Under the pieces are notes generated by a model. The model searched no databases. It was not told the origin of the DNA and saw only the letters and a program-made list of their open reading frames with translations. A DNA stretch of 64,000 nucleotides, from contig OZ234493.1 of NCBI GenBank assembly GCA_965153455.1, positions 25,968,213 through 26,032,212 of the forward strand. Reading direction: 5' to 3'. Both the position numbers and the translations under genes were made by a program. Shown here piece by piece: positions 48,040 to 58,993 of this stretch (its first letter is position 1; the number at the start of each line of letters is the position of its first letter). The DNA is from Sphagnum compactum (Eukaryota; Bryophyta; Sphagnopsida; Sphagnales).

Positions 48040-48150
48040 CCAAGTTCTCTTACCACACTTGCAGCCATTATTGACATTGATGCACCGGTATTAACCAGGC
48101 TTTCAAGAAATGTTTGATTAATCTCAACAACAAGATGGAGAATTTTACTC
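48040..48150 (-). pseudogene. Retrotransposon aspartic protease with Asp to Asn change
   Basis: The minus strand reads ESLVNTGASMSIMAASVVRE, matching the active-site region of Ty3-type proteases (LVDTGAS...). The catalytic Asp codon is AAT (Asn) at 48090-48092, so this copy could not cleave. It lies between gag and RT as expected. Confidence 0.6.
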
Positions 48151-48512
48151 CAGTTTTTTGTTTCGATGCAAACCCTTCTGATTGTAGTGGTCGGTATGAC
48201 AGCAGCTACCTAAAATTATGTTGTTTCAGCATTTTTTTTTCCTAACCAATTCAACAAGGCCCTCCAAATACTCCAATTCGCTAGTGACAATTAAGATGGT
48301 TTCCGTAGTTGTTAAAAAAAAATCCTTTAACAAAATGGGACAAGATTTTTGACCCCATGCTTCCATCAATTCCCTCATTTCCCACTTCTTTGCCTTTGTC
48401 TTCAAGTGCTTCTTCTACTCCCACACCATATGTGGATGCTTGTACGGGCAACCTTCTCTTAGGCATCTTAACCCTAGAAAAAATGTTGTAATTTGTTCCA
48501 CACATGGTTCAA

Positions 48513-49440
48513 CTATACCATAATAGCCTTTTCATCATTTACCATTACTTCTAGAAAGTTTGCAGAAGTAGATGGACCTTTACCATTTAATTTCCAACAC
48601 TTGTCTTTTATGTGTTCCATGCCTGAGCAAAAAAAAAATTTCGATCTGCAATTTTCTGTCTTATGCCCCCCACCATATTTGGTGCATTTCGACCTTAAAT
48701 CAGTGAACTTAAGGCATGCAAAAGCGATATGTTCTTCTGACTTGTAGAGTTGACACTGGCTGGTGTTGTTCTTTCCCAAGGTAGGTACCACCTTGCCATC
48801 TATCCCTCTCCCAAAATAATTCATTAGGGTTTCATTTAGCACTTGTAAATGTTTGTTAGTGCTAATGCCAATTCTTCCTCCTTTTCTTCCTATAGAAGCT
48901 CATATGGAATCTCTCCTATTTCACCCAAGACTTTTTCCACCTCAATTACAACTACTAATAATTCATCCATGTCCTAGTACGCTTTTACTACCAGCAATTT
49001 CCTTAATTCTAACCTTAGTCTAGCCAAAAATTGCCTTTGCTTCTCCACGTTTAGAATTATGCCTTTAACAAAAAGCCTTTCCAACCTGTCGTAGTACAAT
49101 TGAACTTTCTACCCGAGTTTTTGATAGACTACATCCATTTTCATTATCAACTCATCCTCATCATATACACCATACTTTAGGTACAACAGAACCTACAAAG
49201 CCCTCTAATCTTTAGGTGGTGGGTCAAGTCAACAGTACCAATTTCGGGCCTTGCCTTTCAAGTTGAGCTTGACAATTTTGAAAAACTTGTCTTCATCTAG
49301 CTCCCCGACCTTTGCAACCATTTGAAGCCTTTTTGTCCAATCAAAAATGTCCTCCATGTCCTTGCCCCAAAAGAGTTCATCTATACCTTTTGGACTAGTC
49401 ATCTTATCTATTGACAGTTATCACCACACCCAATCAAATA
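48513..49440 (-). pseudogene. Gag region with damaged zinc knuckles
   Basis: The frame at 48513-48842 carries CTKYGGGHKTENC, a CCHC knuckle with its second Cys changed to Tyr, and FFCSGMEHIKDKCW, another knuckle with one Cys lost. Upstream on the minus strand (48.9-49.4 kb), lysine- and leucine-rich pieces read like a capsid domain but are interrupted. Gag packages the element RNA in functional relatives. Confidence 0.6.
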
Positions 49441-49572
49441 TTATAATCTTCTAATTCAACCTCATCTCCCCTTTCTTCAAACTCCACATATTGTAGTCTA
49501 TTGCTACCTACTGTTATGTTATAATTCATACCACTTCTACCAATGTATTTCCAAAATAGACGTCCATATACA

Positions 49573-50719
49573 TCAGTGCAATAAAGCCAACAAACACATA
49601 TGAGAAACCTTACAAGAATAGGCAATTTTCAAAATGCACTCTCCTGCTTTGATCCTACTATCTAATTCTGGTTTGTAGAATTGTGCACAACAATTCCTTA
49701 TACCAATATCTATTGGAATCCAAATATCTCCAACCCTAGGTACTGCAATAATTTTCTCTCTAATTACATGTTGAACCTCAAGATGTTTCAAAAGGCCAAG
49801 GGCTTGTGAAAAAGAACCTGGTTTTTGAGGTTTGTAAGATGGACCACTGTTGCCCATTAAGGTCTGAACGGGTTTTCAACCAAAGAGCTGCTTTCATAAA
49901 GAAACTAGCATGTATAACCCCTATTGTAATATCATTGACTTTTGCAGTTGCTGGATCAAACCCTACAATTATGGTACTTGCAAATCCGATAACCCTTAAG
50001 ATTATTGTCCTTGTACTTAGTTCCATAGGAAACTCCACCTCATCTAAAGTTGAAACCTCAGATTGGATTCTTTACTCATGACTCATCATCAACATAGTCA
50101 GTTAATCTTGTTGGAGCATTTTATGAAAAGAAGTCGGTCTGTCTTCCTTCAACCATGGGACTAAGAATGTTAGAAACATGAATGGCATATGACTGTTCAT
50201 CTACACCTTCCAATTGCCATTTAAGTTTTTGATTTGATTTTGAACATAGTCTCCAACTTTTGAGTCTGGAAGTACCTCCTCTAGCATCCATTCTTAAAAT
50301 CATCTCCTACTTGGAGCAATTTCTCAATTCCTACTATGAAAAATCTGATAAAGTAATTGGGAGAAATATAGGCCTTGGGTATCCAGATATCCCCAACCTT
50401 AAGAACCTCACTTCTTTCCTCAAACCTTGAAACATCAATGCTAAGGAATGTAAGAAGTGAAGAAGAACTTGCATTAGAATTATGCAATGTTGACCCACTC
50501 TTCGGTTCCATCACGAATTTTGATCCATACCTGCACCTATGTGTCAAACCCTTTGTGATGTATTTTGACTGCCAAATTTCCAACCTTAGTTTCCCTTGGA
50601 TCAATCCCCACAATTCTCACCACACCAAAGCCATGCAAATGCAATATCAGAAATCCTACAAATGGATTTTGTTTTATGCATGGACTGTCAAACCTATGGA
50701 TAATCTGATGCTCAAACAA
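49573..50719 (-). other. Unrecognised region between primer site and gag, internally duplicated
   Basis: Two successive blocks on the minus strand resemble each other: VVRIVGIDPRETKVGNLAVK (50537-50719) with VLKVGDIWIPKAYIS (50281-50613), and STIIVGFDPATAKVNDITIG (49778-50038) with VPRVGDIWIPIDIG (49573-49857). So a domain of about 250 residues or less is present twice, in the same order, and both copies are broken. It does not match gag, protease or polymerase motifs that I recognise. It may be an extra domain or captured sequence of this retrotransposon family. Confidence 0.45.
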
Positions 50720-50839
50720 TTCTTGGTAGTAAGATTTTGATCATGCCCACTATCATTAGACTTTGACATCTTATATACATCTCAAGAACTTAAATTAATC
50801 TTATATTAACTTCTCTATGTATGGTCCTATTCCGACCGA

Positions 50840-50854
50840 CATGCTTTGATACCA
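50840..50854 (-). other. Primer-binding site for initiator tRNA-Met
   Basis: The minus strand reads TGGTATCAAAGCATG beside the inner border of the 5' LTR, matching the plant initiator-methionine tRNA 3' end complement (TGGTATCAGAGCATG) with one difference. This confirms the element's minus-strand orientation. Confidence 0.8.
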
Positions 50855-51889
50855 AAAAGTGGGGACTCACCTAAGTGTGCCTATGCTCTGACATCAAAGT
50901 AAAATTTCAACATCAAATATTCAGTACATCAACACTAGAAGATGAGAACATTCATCGGACCAGACCTAAACACAATAACAACATGGGAACAAGACCTTTT
51001 TTATAGACCTTCAATGAATCACCTCACTTTGGATCTCCTTTTTATGTGGGATATCGTGACCTATTGGTTGTGGGCAATCCAACAAAGAAGATCCATGTAA
51101 AACCAATACCCAAACCTTGTAGAAACCACACATTATAAACAAACGAATTCAGCTATTGTTACCTTCAACTCCCTTAGTAGTTTCCCATTGCAATTGAATT
51201 TGCTCATGCCTCCTCGACACAAAGGTGCTAGATTCTCCACAAATCCCAATAGAAGTCCCAAATACAATAAACTAAAACAATATGCCACACAACAGGCCAA
51301 CCCATTGACCCCCTTGAACCTTTCATCATCTCCGTTTTAGGTTTCTATTGACTCACTAACATACAATGTTCTACCCACCAACCTCAACCAATGGAGTTTA
51401 TGAAGCTAAAAGGCAAAACATCCACATGATTGAGCTCAGGCATTCTTCCCAAAACTCACAACAATGAAACCAAAAACATAAAATCAAAGAAAAAAGGTTT
51501 AATCCAAGAGTGCTTAGCTTTCTCTGCCTTCTGGTATTTATCCCTATCCACCACCAAGTGCATTGCCAATCTCTTCACCTCATCCTCATCTTCACAATAA
51601 AAGAAAATCCTGGACATAGAACTCCATTTGCTAGTTCTTGATCTGGGTGTTGGCATTCCATGAAGAACACAAACCAAAACTCATAAACTACAAACAACAA
51701 AAACACAAGAAAAATAATTAAACATAAAGAAGTAGAAGGCACCTCCTCTAACATCCATGATACCAATTGTCTCCTCTTTTGGCACTTTATACCAGTCACA
51801 TTCAATGTAGTAAATCATCCATCAGTTTAAGGTTTCGTCAAATTAAGGCTAAGTCACAAATGAATTTGTTGACACATGTCTAGGTCACA
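50847..51889 (-). repeat. 5' LTR
   Basis: Partner of the repeat at 44818-45861. The outer border on the right is ...GGTCACA at 51889, giving the standard TG start on the minus strand. The inner border is TG at 50860 if the LTR stops before the primer-binding site, or TG at 50847 if it overlaps it. It contains the short minus frames also seen in the other LTR (51456-51805 versus 45508-45771), which are not considered genes. Confidence 0.85.
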
Positions 51890-54800
51890 AGGGTTTATAT
51901 TTCAATGCAAATATTGTAACACAAAAGTTGTTTTGCATATATGGAAAAACGCAAAAATTTCAAACGTAAATTAGATTCAAAAAAGTAGTTAGAATTATTT
52001 TCTTTGGGTTGCTTTTGAAGTAATCTTCCTTGTTATCGAGGTTGAATAAAGGTGTATGGGAAATACTCCTCTTGACCCTTAGGGTTGACATCAAGCACCA
52101 CATTTGGCAAAGTCTAATCCCACTAGGGAACAATGTCAAGATGACAATTGTGGCATTTGAATGCAACATAGAGAAAAAGAACTTATATTTTGTTTGTGTT
52201 CGGTGTTCCACACATGAGGTTATGATAATCATGCCTTCTTGGAGATTATAATGCATGATTTTGATATTGAAAACGCGGGGTCTAAGTAAATTGTCCATCA
52301 CAAACATGTAGATTGAAAAAGGGTGGATTTTAGTGTTGGTTGAATATGAACATTTTTAGATATTAATCTAGTATTGGTATATAGGGTTCTACAAAATTGA
52401 AATATCACATGCATAATGATATCAAAATATTCCTCCAATTTATATACAAACATGATATGAAAAATTAAAGGATATGAAATGGTTATGCAATGATATCAAT
52501 ATGATACTAGTAGGTACACATAATAATTCTAGTATTAATCATGCCTTTTGGTGATGATGTATTTTTCATGTCATGTATGTTAAACAATATCAAGTTATAC
52601 ATAAGAACCATGATCAGTTGTTGAAATGTTGCCACATTTCATATTCATTTGCAAGTTACTACTTTTCCAAACAACGTTAATATACTTACACAAGATAGTT
52701 CAATTTTTGTAGACACATGTTATAGTAAACTTTAAAAGAATTGACAAAAATAAGTTATACACAAGAAACATGATCATCCATTTGAATGTTAAGACACATT
52801 TCAATGTTCATAATCACTTGTAAGTCACTACATATATCCAATTAAAGCTCGTATTTGCATAACAATTCCAAAAAATTGACAATGTTTACCTTTTTTTTCA
52901 ACCGTTGCATGTACTACCCAAAAACATCTTGCACATGGACATACATATGAAATTAAAAGCATAACACTAAACACCAAATCTTTTAAAGCTTTTGACAATT
53001 CCCAAATAATTAGCGTTTTAAAGTTTGGCTCCATATTCATCAAATAGTTCATCCTCAACTATGAAAAATTCCTTTTCTTTTTAGAAGCAAGAATGTAGCA
53101 TGTCCTTGCATCCTTTGCCAACTTGTCAAAATTTTGCATACAACTTGTCGAAGTTTTGCATACATAACCAACACCATTCGTGCATGTTCAAGGTCAATAT
53201 GTCAACAAGAATACAAATCTTCTTAATTACATTTTGAAACTTTGGAATACCCAAAAGTTGTTAAGTAGGGGATGCAACATTATGAAATTGTCTCTCATTG
53301 TCTATCCACCATTACAAGGGTGATTTTAGATCATTAACATTCATAATGATTTGATGATACAAGGACAACTCAATTTTCACCAAAGAAAGAAATTGGTTTC
53401 TTGAGTTGATGTTTCAAATTTCAAGTTCTCACAAGGAGTCATTAATGTTAGGGGCCAAAAAGGGAGGCCTCTGTAAAGGTGTGAATGCATGTAGACCCTT
53501 TGGTAACCCTGCCTACTGATTGCCACACCTCAAAACGCCTCCCCAACGTTGGCTACCTCTTGTAGTAGTCCCTTTTAATTTGTAGAAATCTACCTTCAAA
53601 TGTTCCCCTTCTTCCTATTGCCATGTACTAGCTACTACCTTATTGTGGCAACTAGTAGCTTATTGTTCTAGAAGCTGCCTCTTAATATGCCCTCTTATTT
53701 TCTATTCTAGAAGAAACATAACACTACCATGAAAAAGGGGCAACGTACATTGTATATTCTTAAACTACTATTATTTTCACATTTCCTAATAGAACAAACG
53801 CACACAAAACACATAGAAATTCTTCAACCATTTTCCATTAGAATCACACACAAGTACAATACATTTCCCACTACTCTCTCTTCCCTAAACCCTACATCAC
53901 ACACTTTTCCAAAATAGTCCTCCATTCCAACAACCAACTACTAAAGTATTGAATGCCATAAAAGTCCTCCAAAACCTCCTTTACCCCTCCTTCTCCACAA
54001 GGCCCACATTGACCCATGACAATAGGGCCCTTATCCTAATCCCTTCTTAGAAATCTCCTAGATGATTGGGTAGATTACCCCCAACCACTCATTAACATGA
54101 ATTATTTAATCCCACTAGCTTTGGTAAGGGACGGTAAGTTTACCACTAATAACAATTAGTTATTAGGATGCCTATGGTACTAAATAGTCTAGAGATTTCT
54201 ACCCCTTAATAGCTTCATTGCACATCCAAGGTTTAGATGCTTAGAAAGTTTCACTAATTAACTCATCTACAATTGCCCTTTTTATATTTTGGCCTACATC
54301 TTCCATAACACATTGAAGGCCTTTAAAACAAAGAGCTAGTTTTCATTCATGTTTGTTTTTTATGGATTTTTTGGCCAATACATTATGGTATTTTGTAACA
54401 TAATCTGAACTTTAGGTTCATTCACTTCCTTCATCCTAACCTCAAGTTTAATGTCATTTGTGGCATATTCACGTGCCTTGTACATGACGTGGCCAAAATA
54501 TTTGCCACAAACAAGTGAAGAAAACTATAATGGTACACAAGATATGAAATAAGTCAATGCAATAGAAAGGGACTTAGATTTGTGCCCTTGTCCTTGACAT
54601 AAGCCATAACCTAGTTGGTGAATTGATAGTATACAATGTCCAACATTTCATTTGCTCAACCAATGTTGTTCCAGAGGTGTTATGAGCTTCAAACAACCTT
54701 ACTATATTGTGATAGGGCACCCAATCATGTGAAGGCGGTTGATGTAGCGAATTAATGTAGATATATGTTCATTATTAATGTGTTTTTCATGCACATGATG

Positions 54801-55690
54801 GCATGTGAAGGATTGTAATAAATGTTTGATTTGTGGGACTTGGTAAATTATGCACCTCATGCTTTGAGTAATTTGAATCTATATGGATGCCTATGGCTGG
54901 ATTGTTGAACACAGAGAAAGCCTAAGTAAGTTTGCTCCAATTATGAAGATGTTAGAGCTTTTAATTATCTTGCAACTTGAATTAATTGTGCACCCATAAT
55001 AACTTGTTTGGCAACAATTTCTTCATTAGCCTTCTTGATGATCAATGGTTCGTTTGTAATATCTAAGTTGCTTGTCACACTTATGGCAATAACTTCCACT
55101 TCCCTATCATGATCAAACTCTCCAAATCAAAACCATGGAGTGTACTAAAATTTATAGTGCACAACATTGAAACAAAAAATCTTTCAATGGCAAAACCTTC
55201 AATCCACACACATGATTGCAATCACAACCATGGTAGCAAGAGCAACCCACAACAACAAAACTAACCACCAATTGACAACAAGAAAGATAATAGTAACTTG
55301 GCATGTTCTTTGCAAAAATTATTTGCACATTTGTGACATGGATTGAAAGAAAGAAAAAACAAATTACCTTGATGGTTGAAGCTTGAAATGTAGTTTGAGG
55401 TTCGAAGTTGAAATTAAGAGTTTAAAGGGGTTTTTATAAAACTAAAGATGGAATCTCAGTCATGAAAAAGCATTATGAAGTTGAACATTCTACTATTTTT
55501 AAATGTATGTTAGTGAGATTGTATGATGACGACATTCTACTGAAACAAATGATTTAAAAAAAAAAAGCTCCAAGGTTCAAAAAGTTGTACGCCAAAATCC
55601 ATTTCTGCATTTTTCAATAGTATTACAACATATAAAAAATCAAATGAAGAATAGAAAGCTTTCATTGATGATCTTGTGTTGATTGTTGTG
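51890..55690. other. AT-rich intergenic DNA, no gene supported
   Basis: No recognisable coding region in about 3.8 kb. Frames at 51960-52307, 52828-53058 and 53729-53917 have no known domain. Two phrases around 'taagttatacacaagaaacatgatcatccatttgaatgtt' (52752) and 'aagttatacataagaaccatgatcagttgttgaaatgtt' (52590) mark a degenerate tandem duplication of about 160 bases. Confidence 0.4.
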
Positions 55691-55799
55691 AAAAGGTTAC
55701 TCCTTTTAAACATAGTAAAAAACATATGGATGAGGCAATTTGGCTTACAAAGGGACCCAAGATTGGTGTTTCCACCATGTAGAATTCAAATTGAAAAGG

Positions 55800-57860
55800 T
55801 ATTACCTTGTATGATGAAACACACTTGAAAAGTTTGTTTTGCCTTATGTCAATGGTGTAGTTTCATCACAACATTTGACCTTTGGATGAACAAAGGTGCA
55901 CTTGATATTTTTGCCCTTGTGATTAATTTCTTAATATTGGATTGGGAATCAAAACATGTTACAATTGGTCTATTTGAGGAAAACAACATTACTAGAATTA
56001 ATCTTACTAGTTAATTACAAACTTTGTTTGAAGAGTACAAATTGATTAACAAAAACATTTGTTATGTGAAATACAAAGGCATGAATTTGTTTACAATGAC
56101 AAATGTTCTAAACAAATTGTTAGATGTGAAGAATTGGGGATATTGGCATCGTTTGAAAATGTTTGTTTTGAACATGCCCTTTCTAAAGCTTGCCAATATA
56201 CCACTTTTAATTAAAAGGTAAGTTCATGTTTGCAACTTGTGAACATAAAATCTTCACAATTTTCAATTCAAGCTTATATAATAGCAAAATAAAAATTTAA
56301 AGGAAGGGTAGAGTGGAAAAACGTTTGTTTGGTTGCAAGTTTGCAACCACAAAAACTAAACACACTAGTGAAGACAAGGTTTGCATCCAAAGTGATAATG
56401 TTCCAATAAGCCTTTGAATATAGGCTACTATTCATGTTTGTTACATTCAACAAACATTGGTTTTACGATGCAAAATTCTAACAACACAAATATGGGCCAT
56501 TGAAGAAACCAATGTTTCAACCCTAGCCCTAGTTGTATCAAATTGTGTGTTGAATCAATGTCATGGTTATTAGTTGTTGAGTGATGCATTTGCAAATGCA
56601 CTTAACCTTTGTGTGAACTTGACGAATGAGGGACTTGAATTGGAAATCCGGATGAATTCTATTCCTACAACTCAATTTGATGCAAAATTATTCTTGTTAG
56701 AAAGTAAGATGCAATTGGAAGTCATTTGTGTGCTTGTTTCATTTTTGGATTGTTTGTTTCAATTTGATCCCAAAAAATTGCACATGATGTTGGTTCTAAT
56801 GCTTGATCCCAAATTCAAGGATATTTTTATATTATATCCTATATTAACAACCATATCCTTGTTCTTGTGCAAATGCCAAAAACTTTGGCTGGATTGCATG
56901 ATCAGATCCATTGCATGTGAAGGGTGATTTGCCATGCAGGTGAAGTCTGAATCAGAGAGGGAAAATTTATGGGAGGAGGTGGAAAAGCTCAAACATGAAG
57001 GCACCAACGTTTCAAAGCAGTGGGAGATTCGTGGGATTTGTTGCAAATAATGAAATGAACAACAGTAGGAGAAGGGTTATGGAATTGTTGGTTTTTTGGT
57101 AGCTGAATCAGAGGCGAGAGTTCATACTGCGTGGAACTTGACGTGAAAAATGGAATTTTTCGAGTTGGAATGTGGGGGCGGTTGTTGTGAGAGTTTCGAG
57201 ACGGATGAGTTATGAGACCATTCAAGTTCCCAATTATGTGAGAATAAAAAAAGCCACAATTGTACCAATTAAATATGATTTTGAAACTCTAATTCTCCTT
57301 TGTGTTCAACTTATTAAAAAGTTCATCCTTTTGTAGAACATCCATCAAATTCTAGCCCCCAAGAAAGATTGTTGGTGGTGTTTGGTACAAAATTGACTCA
57401 AGACCAAATTGTCATGGAACATGTAAGTTTTGAATTTTTGTAATCATAAATTTTAATAAAAAACTTCTAAGTCAAATATGTAATGCTAACAATTTGTCTT
57501 TGATTATAGGTGTAATGAGAACTTGCATGTTTTCAAAATATGCAATTGGTTGCAATGTCTTGTGAAGATCCATTAAAGTGGTGGAAAGCACATGAGGCAC
57601 AATTTCTTCTTGTTGAATACAAAGTTTGTCAAATTTTAAGTATTTTGGAAAGTCGAATTGAAGGAAAACAATTTTTTTCTATTGCTAGAATTTTGACAAG
57701 GTCCATAATTGTCAATTTGAAACTCAAAACTTAAATCAACTTGTATTGATTTTCAAGAATTGGCCAAATGATCCACATTTTGGTTGTGAAACATTTGTAA
57801 AGGCTAAATTTCTTAATAACTTTCAAGATATAGAAGCAAATTGTTTAGATTAGATTGAAA
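55800..57860 (+). pseudogene. hAT-family transposase, broken
   Basis: The + strand shows hAT transposase blocks in order: TFDLWMNKGALDIFALVINF with WESKHVTIGLFEE (55873-55985); INKNICYVKYKGMNLFTMTN (56043-56105); FDPKKLHMMLVLMLDPKFKD (56763-56822); and the C-terminal dimerisation region DPLKWWKAHEAQFLLVEYKV with FFSIARI (57565-57690), followed in another frame by NWPNDPHFGCETF. hAT enzymes move DNA by cut and paste. Stops and frameshifts are frequent, and 56920-57500 contains unrelated or diverged sequence. Terminal repeats were not identified. Confidence 0.8.
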
Positions 57861-58993
57861 AAAGGTTTGAAAACCAATTAGATCACTTATGTTGAGCTTG
57901 TTAATATGACAAATTTTCATTTTTAGATTTGCATTTATGTTTAGTAGGGCAAGTGACATGTCCAATTTGATCTCAACGCTTTCTCATTTGATGCATGTTC
58001 AAGAATTTAGAAATCAAAATATTTTGATGCAATTTTATTATTTTAATTCAACATCACATGTGTGCACTGTTCCACTAGATTTAAGCCTGTGATAGTAGTC
58101 TAAATAAATTTCAAAGTATGAAAAAATAAACCTCATTTTTAATAAATGAGATAAAATTATTTATCCTTTCTTTATCTTTTTTTCACCTTAACCATGGGTA
58201 TATGATAGGGGTTACCCGGACCCTACCCATCTACCCAAAATTATAAAATTTGTTTGAACCCTACCCTGATCGAACAAACAAAGAAACCTAATATATCTTC
58301 ACCCTCGAGTAAATAAATTAAAATTTTGCATATACCCTTACACTAAGATATATCAAAATCAATATACCTACACAACACTGATAGATTAGTTCCCTTGAAC
58401 CATCAAAAAGCATTATTCATTATTCCATAGAACTGTAGCAATAATTTGGGTTTCACAAAAAACATCATTACACAAGCTTTTGAACTCAACTTAAATTTCT
58501 TGGTATAATCAAGAAATGCTGACAATACCTCTATCATCAGGTATATGACAACCAACTCTGTCCAAACTACATATACCAATGTGAAGTGATCCAGTGCACA
58601 GATCAATGTAAGTCTTCTTTTGACTTAACTCTGCCATCTGAACAAATATACAAGTTCCAGGTGCATACTGATGCCAAAACAGCTTGCTGGCTGCCTGGAG
58701 TCCCAAAAAAGTAGGTCTGAATTTCACCAATTGCAAAAACAGAAGTGCTGGGTTCCTGATGCTTGTAAATGCAGCAATACAAGCATTGGGTTGTAATAAA
58801 CTGACCATATGAAAGCTGGCCAATCTTCAATAGCACAGGGCAGAAGAAAATGCAGGTAGATCCAGAGAGAGATGATAATCTCAGCATTGTGCAGCACCCT
58901 GTTTGCCCATTGTGCTCTATCACCAGGGATAGATAGTCAGTGTTTGTATCACCTGGTTGCAAGTCTGTAAAACTGGCCTCATTTGCTTCCATT
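57861..58993. other. Spacer and 3' UTR of GPN2
   Basis: From about 58400 to 58993 the sequence is less AT-rich and fits the 3' untranslated region of GPN2. The minus frames here (58403-58606, 58509-58823, 58603-59013) lie beyond the GPN2 stop and have no recognised domain. 57900-58400 is AT-rich intergenic DNA. Confidence 0.4.

Larger units (their letters stand above)
44818..51889 (-). mobile_element. Ty3-type LTR retrotransposon, about 7.07 kb, decayed
   Basis: Direct repeats of about 1.03 kb at both ends enclose minus-strand gag, protease, reverse transcriptase and RNase H remnants, plus a primer-binding site next to the right-hand (5') LTR. By eye the LTRs differ at roughly one base in ten in their first 400 bases, so the insertion is old. 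After RNase H only about 400 bases remain before the 3' LTR, too little for an integrase. The flanks AAGGG (44813-44817) and AGGGT (51890-51894) do not give a clean target duplication. Confidence 0.9.
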
